From contig OY759214.1 of the NCBI GenBank assembly GCA_963662175.1, forward strand, positions 10,912,001-10,976,000: a stretch of DNA of 64,000 bases, in the 5' to 3' direction. This document shows, piece after piece, positions 1 through 11,100 of this stretch. Position 1 is the stretch's first letter, and each line of letters starts with the position of its first letter. The notes beneath the pieces are model-generated. The model saw only the letters and a list, made by a program, of their open reading frames with translations, searched no databases and was not told the origin of the DNA. The stretch is from Aradus depressus (taxonomy: Eukaryota > Arthropoda > Insecta > Hemiptera > Aradidae). Position numbers and translations under genes: made by a program.

Positions 1-120
1 GGCGTGCTTAAGTTTATTTTACCTCCCAGATAAAATAAACTAAGGGCCTCGGTCGGGTTTCGAACCCACGCTCTTGAGCTCAGAAGCCAAGAACGCGTAC
101 CACTGAGCTACGGGCGCCCT
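1..120 (-). mobile_element. SINE-A, tRNA-like head, cut by window edge
   Basis: Read on the minus strand this gives the tRNA-like head of the commonest repeat here: an A-box-like TAGCTCAGTGG, a B-box-like GGTTCGAAACCC, then AGTTTATTTTA and TAAAATAAACT forming a stem around CTCCCAGAT-type loop sequence. The remainder of the element lies beyond position 1. It would drive RNA polymerase III transcription if intact. A tRNA gene is unlikely because no acceptor stem closes and the sequence continues into the SINE body. Confidence 0.85.
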
Positions 121-848
121 CTGAGAGATTATATGTGTGTTCTTTGAAACGAAGCGCGCTTACAATAACACATAACGCGGCACTAGGTAATAGTCATATT
201 AAGAAGATAATAATAATAAAAATAGATCACATGAGTTCTTATACAAATTAGGTCATGGGGATGTTGTGATCCGTTGAAGTAAGATTAGTATTTTATAGAT
301 CTATGCAACTGTAAAAGGAACGGATCCGTTGAATGGAACTGGTTAGTTTAATAGGTATTTAACATAGTTCTAGAAGCGGCCCCACCTCCTTATGTTTACA
401 TGGAAATTGTGAAGTTGTTTTTCAAGAGAGAAAAACAATTTCAGATAATTAGCATTTGACCCTCTGTATATGTTTCAAACTTCCTGTTCAGAAAGGTTAT
501 TTTAGAAAGGACTGAAGTTTCAGAAAGGCAGCAGTCAGTTCGTTTTTGTTCTTCTGTCTGTTTGTACTTTCAGATTAGATGCTGAAAAATCAAGGAGCAG
601 AAATGCAACATCCAAAACAGTTATGTTCAAAATATAATTATGTTCACAAAATCTAAAAGCCTCGTCTGGGGTTTGAACCCGCGATTTTGAGAACAATTTG
701 TATAACATTTGTCTAAAGTTAACACACTTTAATACTTTACAACTTTCGGAGAACTTGTGAGTTTCTGACTTTGGCCATTCATTGGAAGTCTGACAATCCA
801 ATGGCAGAGTTTAGTGCGAAATGAAACAGCATTGAATTCTCTGCAAAA
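121..848. other. No gene seen; minor repeat debris
   Basis: A+T-rich sequence with no recognisable coding signal. A short SINE-A B-box fragment on the minus strand lies near 657-690 (GGTTTGAACCCGCGATTTTGAG). The 88-residue minus-strand reading frame here has no recognisable family. Confidence 0.5.
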
Positions 849-874
849 ATATATATATATATATATATATATAT
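849..874. repeat. (AT)n microsatellite
   Basis: Thirteen uninterrupted AT dinucleotides. They are followed by GGACATTCTTATACC, which matches the end of the MITE at 50986-51208. Confidence 0.95.
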
Positions 875-897
875 GGACATTCTTATACCCTCACTCC

Positions 898-1208
898 TCT
901 CTAAGTTATGTAATCGGTCAGAAATTTCGTACCTATTGAGTTTTCATCGGAATTTCATGTTTTTGGACCTCCTGATTACAAAAATGAAAACAAAAACTAT
1001 GTGTTTGTGATGACAATGACTCCTGATAGAATGAATGGGGGAAAAAACTCACAAAACCCCTAATAACTGCCGATGTAATGAATGTATCGTACACAAAATT
1101 TAATATGTTTCAGAAGATATATAACTCAAATATTAATTTTTGGAGGGAGAGCGAAAACTTCATTTATTCGTAATGGGGCAGTTACTGCTGATTCACCGAC
1201 GTTTTTTA
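898..1208 (+). mobile_element. Family B element, near complete, short version
   Basis: Starts at the GTTATGTAATCGGTCAGAAAT block and ends at CTGATTCACCGACGTTTTTT. One monomer is present (AATAACTGCCGATGTAATGAATG onward), followed by the GGAGGGAGAGCGAAAACTT block. This copy has fewer internal monomers than those at 19231 or 38412. Confidence 0.75.
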
Positions 1209-1282
1209 ATTATAATCCCCCTCCAAACTTCCCCATCTCAAATATCTCACATTATTAATATTTATTCACTATCTATCTATCT

Positions 1283-1375
1283 ATCGTGGCGCTACAACCC
1301 GGTGACGGGTCCTGGCCTCCTCCACCAACTGTCCCGATCCTGTGCGGCTGCCATCCAGTTCCTGGTGCGGAACAT
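1283..1375. repeat. GC-rich patch, possible dispersed repeat
   Basis: Follows a (CTAT)n run. It contains GTGGCGCTACAACCCGGTGA and a CCTGGCCTCCTCCACC stretch, very unlike the surrounding A+T-rich DNA. The wording resembles a repeat common in arthropod genomes, but I cannot name the family and see no second copy here. Confidence 0.3.
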
Positions 1376-1455
1376 GTTTTATTCACTATTGCTTCTCCTT
1401 ATTATCAACAACAGATCCGGGCTTAGATTCTATCTCAATGAGAGGAGAATGTGTT

Positions 1456-1698
1456 GTGACTCATGCCCGGGCTTACTAGGTCATATCGCCAACTACCAGA
1501 GCGCTCTTTCGTATTTCTGGTGAACATGAGCCCAAATCTACAGTGGGATTTAGGTTTATTCACTTAGGGTAAGGGATCTTTAGCCACTATTTGACATCGC
1601 TTAACGTCCCATTAGAAGGATGGCGTGCTCGAGGTTTTTGTTATCTCCCAGATAAAAAACCTAAGGGCCTCCTCGCAATTTTGAGCTACCGACGCCCT
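1456..1698 (-). mobile_element. SINE-A, diverged copy
   Basis: Tail and body (GACTCATGCCCGGGC, then CTACCAGAGCGCTCTTTCG) run to a degraded head ending GAGCTACCGACGCCCT. The stem arms are AGGTTTTT and AAAAACCT instead of AGTTTATT and AATAAACT, so this copy belongs to a different stem subtype from the one at position 1. Confidence 0.8.
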
Positions 1699-2242
1699 CC
1701 ACTCCTACAGTTGTTTCCTGGTTTTGTTCTCCAGGCTAGACTACAGTGAAGGCGGGTGGTTGTGGTTGCAAAAGACCCAGGATGCCGTGGGAATTACTAA
1801 CCGTTTCTTTCTGACCTCTGACTGTTTGCAAACAGTTTAACAACTTTTACCTCACTCCTTTCTCTTTCTAGGAAAAAAAAAGTATCTAATTTTCTCTAAA
1901 AACATCTGTTTTGAAACTGAGAATGGATTTATCGAAACAATACCAAGATTAATATCCAATGACATTTTTGCGATCTGTGTCGATATAATTGAAATATAAT
2001 AAAAATAAATACAATTTATATTGTCTAACTCCACAAAAATAAATACATTCAGTTAATTGAATATATTAGCACATTAGTTTTTACAAAATATTGTAATTAT
2101 TTATTACCTATTATAAATAGTATGTAAGCATCTAGTTATTTCATTTTCTTCTTTTACTTCGATATTAATAATAAGTTATGAGGCAAGGTTTTGTTTAGAA
2201 AAATAAAAACCTTTCTTTGTAGTGCTTATTTAGTTAATTATT
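1699..2242. other. No gene seen
   Basis: A+T-rich unique-looking sequence between a SINE-A copy and a LINE fragment. No motif or reading frame here can be assigned. Confidence 0.5.
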
Positions 2243-2886
2243 AAGATCGATCCTCTCATCAACAGGAAATCTAAACTAAAGCCTGAATGTACCCTCCTCC
2301 TGTACAGGGCTATTCTTAGACCGCTCCTCCTGTATGGGTGTGAGGTGTGGGGTGCAGCTTCAAATTCCAAAACAAAGAAAATACAAACCTTCCAAAATAG
2401 GGTGACGAGGATGGCGGTGGACGCCCCCTGGTTCGTTGGAAACTGCCAGTTACACAGGGAGCTACACCTTGAGACCATATATGACTTCATCAGGAGGAAA
2501 TTCAGGAAATATCACGATAACTTACCATCAGTTAAAGGTGCTAGAAGGTTTAAGTTAGGGGTGAGTTCCGAAACACTTCGTTTAAAACCGCGTCTCATTC
2601 AGGACATTATATTATGAACTTTGGCTATCAGTTTCCCCCCTTAAATTGTTCATTATGTTACTGCTACTCCAGCCATCTGTCTGTTCTAAATATCTGTTCA
2701 TTTTCTACTTTTTCTGTTCTATTGATTAATTGCTTAAACATACTTTAAGGGGTAAATGTATCCCAAAAGTTATTTTTCATTTGCCAAATGTTACTAACGC
2801 ATAGATTTTCAATTATGTAATCATACCATGCAAAACAAATTCATGTTGATCTGGTAAATAAAGAATTTTATATAAAAAAGATCGAT
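2243..2886 (+). mobile_element. 5'-truncated Jockey-like LINE with target duplication
   Basis: The insertion is flanked by a perfect 9-bp direct repeat, AAGATCGAT, at 2243-2251 and 2878-2886. Between them lie the last part of a LINE reverse transcriptase, a ~240-bp 3' UTR, an AATAAA signal at 2857 and a short A-rich tail. This is the classic outcome of incomplete target-primed reverse transcription. Confidence 0.85.
2252..2617 (+). pseudogene. LINE ORF2 C-terminal fragment (reverse transcriptase thumb region)
   Basis: The open frame reads through LLLYRAILRPLLLYGCEVWG, then FQNRVTRMAVDAPWFV and QLHRELHL, ending in an Ile-Ile-Leu stop. The YG-x-VWG motif, the FQN-x-RM-APWF block and the LHREL block typify the C-terminal region of Jockey-clade LINE reverse transcriptases. 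No catalytic YxDD is included because the 5' part was lost on insertion. No initiation codon belongs to this fragment. It is not host coding sequence. Confidence 0.85.
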
Positions 2887-3181
2887 AATTCGATTTTTTT
2901 TTACATAAATTCATTTTGATGCACATTTTGTTCTACAAGCTTCAATTTACTATTATTGCATTTACAGAAAAAAAAAAAAACTGCAAACTGGGTACCTATA
3001 TTTACTGGTTTTTAGAACCATTTCAAGTGAATACTTTGAATTCAATTTTTTAGTTTAATATTTTTTTTACTAATTGACAAAGCAAAACCTCCAATAATAC
3101 CATAATTTTTGAAACAAAGCACCTGTTTAACTTTTGTATTGTCTAATTTCACAAAATATGTACTCATATATATCGCACCCA

Positions 3182-3547
3182 TCGTAGAATAAAGGTACAA
3201 TTAAAAAAATGCGAATTTTTAGTTACCAACGGCATTGAATTGAGGAAGTAGCCCATTTTGTACGTAGAATATCAGCATAACTCTAGTTGGTTTTCCCACC
3301 ACCCAAGAGGGAGCCTTTCTTTATTCTGTTGGGGGAGTGAGTTTTTCGTCCGGAAAATAAAGAGACAAATCAGTAATGCCCACGCAGTTGGACGTGATGA
3401 AGGTACCTGATTTTTTTTTTGTTACTTTTTTGTGCGGACAAACTCGTTGTGGTGTTTAAATGAGGAGGTAGTCAAAAGTGTAAAACAAAAACTTTAATGT
3501 TGATTTGTCAACAAATTCAATTTTTGGGTTGTACCTTTATTCTACGA
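3182..3547. mobile_element. MITE with perfect 19-bp terminal inverted repeats
   Basis: TCGTAGAATAAAGGTACAA at 3182-3200 is exactly inverted at 3529-3547. The 366-bp interior has no coding capacity and holds two related direct blocks (TGAGGAAGTAG and TGAGGAGGTAG). The superfamily is unassigned because no clear target duplication is visible. Confidence 0.75.
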
Positions 3548-3548
3548 C

Positions 3549-3640
3549 TATATTATATAGTGTACTGGTTTCGGCTTACGTCATCCTTCATCACAAAGTT
3601 CAACAGTTACATTTAAGTTTTCTGGGTTGTGATATTTATA
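3549..3640. repeat. Possible Penelope-like terminal sequence
   Basis: On the minus strand it contains GATGAAGGATGACGTAAGCC followed by GAAACCAGTACAC. A 'GATGA...GCCGAAAC' string is frequent in pseudo-LTRs of Penelope-like elements. This rests on motif resemblance only. Confidence 0.3.
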
Positions 3641-3769
3641 GAATCCTTCAGGGTGAGACTAACTAGGGCTGTGACACCCTGTCCCCTAGAGAAGTCCATG
3701 GGCGAGAGGGAGGGGGAGTCCTGTCTTAACAAAATTAATTTTTTTTATTTATTGTGACTGTTAAAAATA

Positions 3770-4163
3770 TATATATTTTTTTTTTATTTACAAATAGCTA
3801 TTTACAACTGTATACAAGTAAATACAACAAGCAAATGTGCTATGTGCTAATAAAGAGATAATGGCAATGTTAAGAGGGGAGAAATCACCCAATGGTGACA
3901 CTTCCTAGTCACTAATTTCCTCTCATTTGTAACTAATTACTGTTACTGTCACTGCTACTGCTAAGGAGATCTCTAGGCCATTGACGCTTAAGCCGTCGTT
4001 GGGGAAGTATTTTATATATTTTTTATTTAGGGACTTCACTGACAAAAGGTACGTCAAGGTCAGTGTGAAGAGTTTTGTTGGAGACGTAATAAGGAGCATT
4101 TGCTATTTTACGAAGGATTTTGGATTGAAAGGATTGGATGCGCTGGAGATTGGAACCCTTATT
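3770..4163 (-). mobile_element. 5'-truncated Jockey-like LINE, same family as 6385-6825
   Basis: The minus strand aligns along its length with 6490-6815. Shared segments include GGGTTCCAATCTCCAGCGC, AAAATCCTTCGTAAAATAGC, AAACTCTTCACACTGACCTT, GGGTGATTTCTCCCCTCTTA and CATTGCCATTATCTCT, ending in a T-rich tract that is the poly(A) tail. The coding part is the end of a reverse transcriptase (FQSKILRKIANAPYYV, then NKTLHTDL). The open frame on the opposite strand is a shadow. Confidence 0.8.
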
Positions 4164-4408
4164 TAGTTATTAATATTTAGAGTTTAAATTCCAAGAAGAT
4201 ATAATACACCATTTTTGAAAACAGTATCGTTCCTTCTGATAATTTTGTTTGTATAATTTTAATTTGTTTAATTTCCAGTATTAACAATATTTCCTGATGT
4301 ACCTACATGTTATTCCAATGTTAATTGGCTTTTTTATCTAGAATTATTTATTTTCCTGATCCATTCTTGGCTCATTTATGATGATTTGTTAACGGTTTTT
4401 GGAGTGGG

Positions 4409-4584
4409 GGCGCGCAGGAGGCACAGAGGTATCGTTAATACGGCCCAGTTGGCCTTTCGGATGAGATGTTTAGCAATCGTCCCGAGCCAGTGTGATGTTA
4501 GTTGTTAAAGACCCCTAACCTAACTAAATCTGGGTAGGCGGTAGTAGGCGATGTGACTTCATAGTGAAAGCCCGGGCTTATGTC
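4409..4584 (+). mobile_element. SINE-A, degraded
   Basis: Retains GGCCTTTCGGATGAGATGTT, CGTCCCGAGCCAGTGTGATG, GTTAAAGACCCC and the GTAGTAGGCGATGTGACTTC to AAAGCCCGGGC end. The tRNA-like head is largely lost and an internal block is deleted. Confidence 0.75.
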
Positions 4585-5224
4585 ACAAAAACAAAAGCGA
4601 AGACTGTTATATTTTCAAGTTGACGAGGTTCGTGTTGAACTGTTGAGGTCGCTGTCCTTTCTCCACGTATCAAACTTTCTTCTGCTGAACGGACGTTACC
4701 GTTGTAGCTATATTTTATAGCGATATATATTAAGAAAAAATATGTAAGGAAGATTACCAAGAGAGGATTGGCCACGGGAAAGTCTTTTTTCATCTGATTG
4801 AGTCCATTTTCCACGCTCCTTAATATCCATCAAGACAGTCTTCTGTCCACTCTTTGTTTGACTGTCGACTAGTTCTGGGACAGGGTCAAACTGTTCAATC
4901 CACTCAATAAAAGAGAGTGAAATGAAACGGGAAATGGGGAAAAAACACGTTTTCTTTCATTGGTTCTTTTCCGTTTTTAAGTTTCGAAAGTTTGGAGACT
5001 ATTTCTGTCGTATAAGGGGTGTTTTAGCTATAGTAGCATTGCCCGTGAAAGTCACTATAATTCATACCATTTCTAGGCCATTCTTTGAATTTTCATTCAA
5101 TGCTGAATAGAGGTTGAAATACAATAATACGGTAATATTGTACAGATTTTGGTAAAAAAAAATACAATAAAACAAAGAAAATGTCAATTTTTTAAAATAT
5201 TATTTCAATTTAAATTCGCCCATC
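4585..5224. other. No gene seen
   Basis: A+T-rich sequence with two short open frames on opposite strands, neither with a recognisable domain or coding-like base composition. Confidence 0.45.
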
Positions 5225-5344
5225 GTTCGCCTAGGACCATGGAAAGCATTGCCCGCCCCTTACAGCCCCTACACTCTTGCTGCCCCTCTTGTCTTTGTAG
5301 AAAGCCCCCTGGGGGGTGGCAGGGAACCCCGCTGAGAATCACTG
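5225..5344 (-). mobile_element. Possible hAT-type element end
   Basis: On the minus strand the sequence begins CAGTGATTCTCA and continues GCGGGGTTCCCTGCC with a long C/G-rich stretch. CAGTG(A/G)TTCTCA is a widespread hAT-type terminus. The opposite terminus was not found, so this is a solo or degraded end. Confidence 0.35.
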
Positions 5345-6035
5345 TTCAAACAGGGCGGTTGTTCATTTTCATTCTCCAGCTCTTTCGATTTTCTATGATT
5401 TTATGTTTGACAACTTCAAATCTGACCGTTAAGTCTGCAACTACTTCAGTACGATAGAGAAATCACTTGGAGAAATTCGCAAATCGTGAAGTGCCCTGTC
5501 CGACTGGTTTCTCATTCTACCGTTAGAGCAATAATCTAATGATTAGTGATGAGATTCAAGTAATTTTCCATTCCGATCAAATCTCTATATTTATTTAGAT
5601 AGATTCTAATTATAGGACTTTTAACAACAAAGTCGCCTACTACCAGAGCGCATTAAATATTTTATAAATTTAACCTTAAGAGTTTTTGCGAAGGGCTTAC
5701 TTTATTTGCGTGAGGTTGTTTCCTTTCATCTATTTTATTGATTATAAACATTTTTCTACGGTACAAAAATACCCCGGTTATGTCGCAACACGGTTGATCC
5801 GTTCCCGGATAATTGGGAGTAGTGTGTATATTACTTCTTTTTGAACGTTTTTACTTCTTAACTCATCTAGAGTTAGATCATTCAATCACTTAGTTTTACG
5901 TTTCGTGGTCCACTGTGTGTATTTCATTGGAACTTAGTGAACACTCCAACAGAGAAACGTTTGTAGATATGAGCATGAAATTTGAAATGAAGATGTCACA
6001 TTTGGTAACTTAGATCTAATTTGAGTTAGTTATTA
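5345..6035. other. No gene seen
   Basis: A+T-rich sequence. A fragment around 5633-5650 (AGTCGCCTACTACCAGAGCGC) is a small piece of SINE-A body on the minus strand. Nothing else is recognised. Confidence 0.45.
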
Positions 6036-6245
6036 TGACTCATGCCCGGGCTTTAACTACGAGGTCATATCGCCTACTACCAGAGAGCTCTTTTGTCGCT
6101 CTGGTGGACATGAGCCCGATTCTACTACGGGATTTCCTAAATTTTGCCTACCCTAAATTTTTATTCACCTAGGGTGGGGGATCTTTAACGAGTACCTGGC
6201 GTCGTACAAGCTCGGGACCATCGCTTAACGTCCCATCCGAAAGAT
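6036..6245 (-). mobile_element. SINE-A lacking the tRNA-like head
   Basis: From GACTCATGCCCGGGCTTTAA to CGCTTAACGTCCCATCCGAA. The copy stops inside the central GATGGGACGTTAA block, so the 5' tRNA-like part is missing, as expected for 5' truncation. Confidence 0.85.
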
Positions 6246-6384
6246 GAAAATGTTTTAGACACACATATATTCATTCTAATGGGAGTTATCATGTTAACAG
6301 ACATGCACCTATGCAGACTTCGGAGTCGGAAAACATGAAATTTCAGTGGGAAATCAACCTTAAATTTTGTGATATCCTTAGGCG

Positions 6385-6825
6385 AGAAGAAATTATCAGA
6401 CTAGACAAAAGTTCCAAATTAACCTGGAAAACAAAACGACTTAACGAGTACTCAAACATATGAGGACTTACGGACTTGAACTCTGCCAAGGGTTCCAATC
6501 TCCAGCGCATTCAGTCCTTTCAATCCAAAATCCTTCGTAAAATAGCCAATGCTCCTTATTACCTCTCAAACAAAACTCTTCACACTGACCTTAACGTACC
6601 TTTTGTCACCGAAGTCGCTAAATCCAAGTATAAAAATATATTTTCCCTTCTTAGTTCCCACAATAATCCTCGAGGAGTGACTAGGGAGTATCACCTTTGG
6701 GTGATTTCTCCCCTCTTAACATTTTGACATTGCCATTATCTCTCTATTAGCATATTTGCTTTTCTATTTATTTTTATACAGTTGTAAATATCTGTTTGTA
6801 AATTTTAAAAAAAAAAAAAAATGTG
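6385..6825 (+). mobile_element. 5'-truncated Jockey-like LINE with poly(A) tail
   Basis: Contains the end of a reverse transcriptase: a TYGLEL motif near 6465-6483, then LQRIQSFQSKILRKIANAPY and NKTLHTDLNVPFV in another frame, so the copy is frameshifted near 6485. A 3' UTR follows and ends in a run of As at 6808-6822. The related minus-strand copy at 3770-4163 shares the UTR. Confidence 0.8.
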
Positions 6826-7373
6826 TAATTGATTATATTCGATGTCAGGTAGGTACTCGTCTGTACCTCGTATAGACTGATGGCTACCGAGCGATCTTGT
6901 CTTCTGCCATAAGGAGACGAACGAAATAGCGTAAAGTTCTCTGAGAAAACAAAATAAGTTGGTAAAATGTCCATACTGAGATGAATATAAAACTTGGAAC
7001 TAATTAAATTTTCGATTGAGATTTGAATGACAATAGAGTGAGTTGATAATGTGAGTGTGCGGTCATTGCCATGGTATCTCCTTCAATCTGCTGGTCTATT
7101 CGCTATTCAGACGGTAGGATTGTTAACTATTCCCATCATGAAGCATGGGTTCGGGCGCCCGAACCAAGGGACACAACAACAGGAGGGCACTTCTTCATTT
7201 CCAGAATTCTAAAAGTCAAACCAACCCACAGGTAAAAACATTTAACTTACAGTTGACCCGAAATGGCAGTGATTTTTGCAAAACAAACGGTTCTTCTCTG
7301 GTATTTTCCATTTCGTTCCCTGACCAGTGGCGTGCGCAGGATAGATCATTTGGGGGTGTAGACGTACTTGAGG
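6826..7373. other. No gene seen; BEL element inserted at its right end
   Basis: Mostly unassigned. Near 7330 the string CAGTGGCGTGCGCAGGATAG resembles a DNA-transposon terminus widespread in insects. The sequence is then cut by the BEL insertion, so that element is probably a severed relic. Confidence 0.4.
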
Positions 7374-7377
7374 ATTC

Positions 7378-7699
7378 TGTTGAGGCCTAGCATTTCCCTA
7401 TTCCTTCCCCCCCCCCCCCCCCCTCCCCTGCCTTGTAGTGAGTGTACATCGCAGCGCCACCAGGCCCGTTGCAGCTAGCGCAATCTATCTATGAGGAGAG
7501 GAGCGGACCTGAACTATCATCAGTAGTTGTTGATCATCTGACCTGATCTGTCGAACATCAATTGTTGACCATCTAACCTGGTCCATCACCTAACCTTGAC
7601 CTCGTTCACCCATGCCGTGAGTAGAGGCCATGCTTTCATTTTTACCTTTTTTTATATACAGTCCACTTTTATCAGTTATACATACACCCGGCGTGTACA
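7378..7699 (+). repeat. BEL 5' LTR
   Basis: 322 bp, TGTTGAGGCC at the start and GGCGTGTACA at the end. It contains a 17-base C tract, an internal GTTGATCATCTGACC / GTTGACCATCTAACC near-repeat, and a TTTTTTTATATACAG stretch that may serve as core promoter. It matches the 3' LTR base for base apart from C-tract length. Confidence 0.93.
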
Positions 7700-7702
7700 T
7701 AT

Positions 7703-7720
7703 TGGTCCTCCGGGCCGGAT
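7703..7720 (+). promoter_or_regulatory. Putative tRNA primer-binding site
   Basis: TGGTCCTCCGGGCCGGAT begins 3 bases after the LTR. It starts with TGG, the complement of a tRNA 3' CCA, and resembles the TGGTCC-type sites of other BEL elements. I did not assign the tRNA. Confidence 0.7.
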
Positions 7721-7867
7721 CAAAACAGTCCTATAAAAATAATAAGTTATTTTCAAAGTTTTTAATCATTTTATTTAAACTTTTTTTTTTGAAAAATTGG
7801 GAATAGTTTAATTTCATTTTTTTCAAAGTGTACCTTTCTTTACCTTATACAATTATATCTTATAGGT

Positions 7868-8070
7868 ACCTTAGGAAGTATTATTTACGTTTTCTATCTT
7901 ACGTTTTATCCTTTACGAAATATTGTTTACCTTTTCTTCACCATATAATCCTTTCCTCACCATATACTCTTACGTATATATATATTTAAGGAAATATTAT
8001 TTATGTTATTTCTATTTCGTACATTTTATATTTTACGAAATATCGCTTACATTTTCTTCATTGTATAAAT
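7868..8070 (+). repeat. Direct repeat in the BEL leader
   Basis: Two ~80-bp copies spaced about 118 bp apart share AAATATTATTTA/GTATTATTTACG, TTTTACGAAATAT and TTTTCTTCA blocks, separated by AT runs. They lie in the untranslated leader just before the Gag start; no function is evident. Confidence 0.6.
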
Positions 8071-8109
8071 ATATATACATTTATATATATATATTTTTTT
8101 TTCCTCTCC

Positions 8110-11100
8110 ATGCCAAAAACAATGAAGACAGAGTCCCAGTTAAAACGTTTTGTAGCCAAAAAGGAGAATAAGTTTCGAAAGCTGCAGCTATTATATGATG
8201 CGTCCGTTGCTGCGGGCAGTGATCAAAGTAAGATCGCGATTTTCAAAAGTCGGTATGAAGATATAGAGGAGATCCGCTCAGGTTTCCAAGACCTGGTGGA
8301 GCATATCAATGACTTGGAGATCACCCTGGACCCGGATCATGTGCCCTCCTATCAAAATTTGGAGGCCTTTGAGGAGATGTATTATGCCATCAAAACAGCA
8401 GCTGGAAACTTGCTCAAGCCGGTTCAGTGTCCCGTAGAACAGACAGTAAAGGCAGTCCAACCTCGGCTACCCAAATTGTCACTGCCGACGTTCGACGGAT
8501 CTCTCAAGGGGTGGACCCCCTTTTATGAACAATTCAAATGTCTCATCCATGAGAATCCTGCCATCACCGCTGTGGAAAAGTTTCATTATCTGATTTCGTC
8601 AATTTCTGGCCCAGCCTTGTCTGTGGTTAGAACCTTGCCCATCAGTGAGGCCAACTATCCCATAGTTTGGGCCGCTCTCCTGAACAAGTATCAGAATAAA
8701 AGAATACTCGGTGCGGACATATTAGAAACTATATTCAATTTTCGTCCTCTTCACACTGAGTCACCAGAGAGTCTTAATCAATTTTTGGAGGTATTTTGTG
8801 AGGCCGCTACCGCCTTAAATAATTTAGAAATTGTAGACCTGCCTGGTTTTATATTGATGCATGTTGCCTTGCGCAGCCTGCCTTACGAGACGAAAAAGAA
8901 TTTTGAGCGCCATCATATCAATCAAGAAATTCCAACTTGGAATAATCTTGTGACATACATACAGCACCAGACTCATGTTTTGGAGGTCTCTCAGACCACT
9001 CAGCAGATCAAACTGAACCCTAGAATTCAATTTTCTGTTGGGAAGAAGACCTTATTAAAATCACCAGACAATAGGCTCGCCAAACGAGGATTTGTATCGA
9101 CATCAGCGCAGTCGCCTACTAATGCCTGCCCTGTCTGCAAACTTCATCATACTATATATAAGTGTCCTGACTTTCTTCAATTGAAGCCACACCAGCGCCA
9201 AGAACGGGTTCAAGCCCTCAGGCTGTGTTTCAATTGTCTTAAAGGGACCCACTTACAGCCTAGATGCTCTTCCATGACCTCATGCCTCACATGCGGTGCT
9301 CGCCATCACACTTATTTACATTCCAGTAGTTACCCATCTAGATTCAATACCACTATGAAGTCTTCTGAGCCCAGCACTGCGGCAGTTGATGCAGCGTTAC
9401 ATGCCTATAATCCACAGTCTCAAACAAGCTTCAAAACTGTGTTATTAGGTACTGCTTTAGTACATATACAGGACTATCTAGGTGAGTATCAGACCATCCG
9501 AGTATTGATCGATTCTGGGGCGCAAACATCTTTCGTCACGGCAGCATGTGTACAACGTTTGGGGTTACGTATTAAAAAATGTAATTTCCCTGTTGTAGGC
9601 CTAGGTCAGCATATTGTAGGTGACACTAAAGGGATGACCAGTTGTCGCATCAAGCCTCGAGATTCTGACCAACCGCAGTTCCAAGTGGAGGCAGTCATAT
9701 TACCTGAAATCACATCTAACATGCCAGGTACAAGTATTCCTTGTAATATTTATGATAAGTTTAAGCACCTGCCATTAGCTGATCCGAACTTCTGTACGTC
9801 AGCTCCAGTTGATTTCCTCATAGCCGCCGACCTTTTTCCTCATGTCTACGATGGTCAACGAATTGTACCAGGGTCAGAATACCCTGCTGCCTTGCACAGC
9901 ATTTTTGGGTGGGTTATCACAGGAAAGATCGAACCTTGCTCTTCGCCATCTTCCCCTGTGACATCTCTTCATTCTACCTACAATTTTCAGTTGGACGAAA
10001 TTTTGAAACATTTTTGGGAAAGCGAAGAACCTCCTACGCTGCCAATAATCAATGAGGATAATATGAGGTGTGAGGAGATTTTTACTAATTTACATTACAG
10101 ACAAACCGATGGACGTTATGTTGTTCCTTTGCCCTTCTCAACTTCCAGACTCCCAACATGGACTGGAAGCTCTTACAGCTCTGCGCTGACTCGCTTGTTC
10201 GCTGTGGAACGTCGCCTTGCCCGACATCTTGACCTCAAGCGAGCTTACCAAGATTTTCTCGACGAATATGAAACCCTTGGTCACATGACCCAGGTGCCTG
10301 AATATTCTCGTCTTGGTAACCCCCAATCTTATTTTATACCGCACCATGCTGTTTGTAAAATCTCTAGTTCTACGACTAAATTAAGAGTGGTGTTTGATGC
10401 CTCTTGTAAGTCTTCTAACCAGCCATCATTAAACAGCTTACTCTTAACTGGTCCCAAATTGCAACGGGACATTGTTGATATTATTTCTCGTTTTCGATTA
10501 CATCCTTATGTTTTCACTTCAGATATATCTAAAATGTACCGGCAGATCATAATCCGTCCAGAAGACAGGTTGAATCAACACATCTTGTGGCGACGGTCCC
10601 CTGAGGAGCCCGTCAAGGAGTATGAACTCAATACTGTTACCTATGGCCTTTCTGCGTCACCGTATCTCACTCTTCGTACTCTTCAACAACTCGCCAACGA
10701 CGAAGGTGCGCGATTCCCTCAAGCCGCCAAGGTCCTATTGCAGGATGTTTACATTGATGATGTCCTCACTGGAGCTTCTACAGTGGAGGACGCCCAGAAC
10801 CTCAAACGAGACCTTATCAACTTGTTTCATGCTGGAGGATTTCATCTTCGCAAATGGAGCAGCAACTGCCCCGAACTGATTCGTGACATCCCAAACGATC
10901 ACCATGAGACACCATTATCATTTGATCCTGACGGCCATGAAGTGATAAAGGTACTGGGTCTGCAGTGGAACGCCACCACCGATGCGTTTTCCTACGATTT
11001 GGCTGAGATCCAACCTATATGCACCAAGAGGTCTATACTTTCGCATATTGCTCGTACATACGACCCTCTCGGCTGGCTGTCTCCAGTTATTTTCAGATCC

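Noticed and set aside
3981..4166. Plus-strand 61-residue gene
   Set aside because: Shadow of the minus-strand LINE fragment at 3770-4163.
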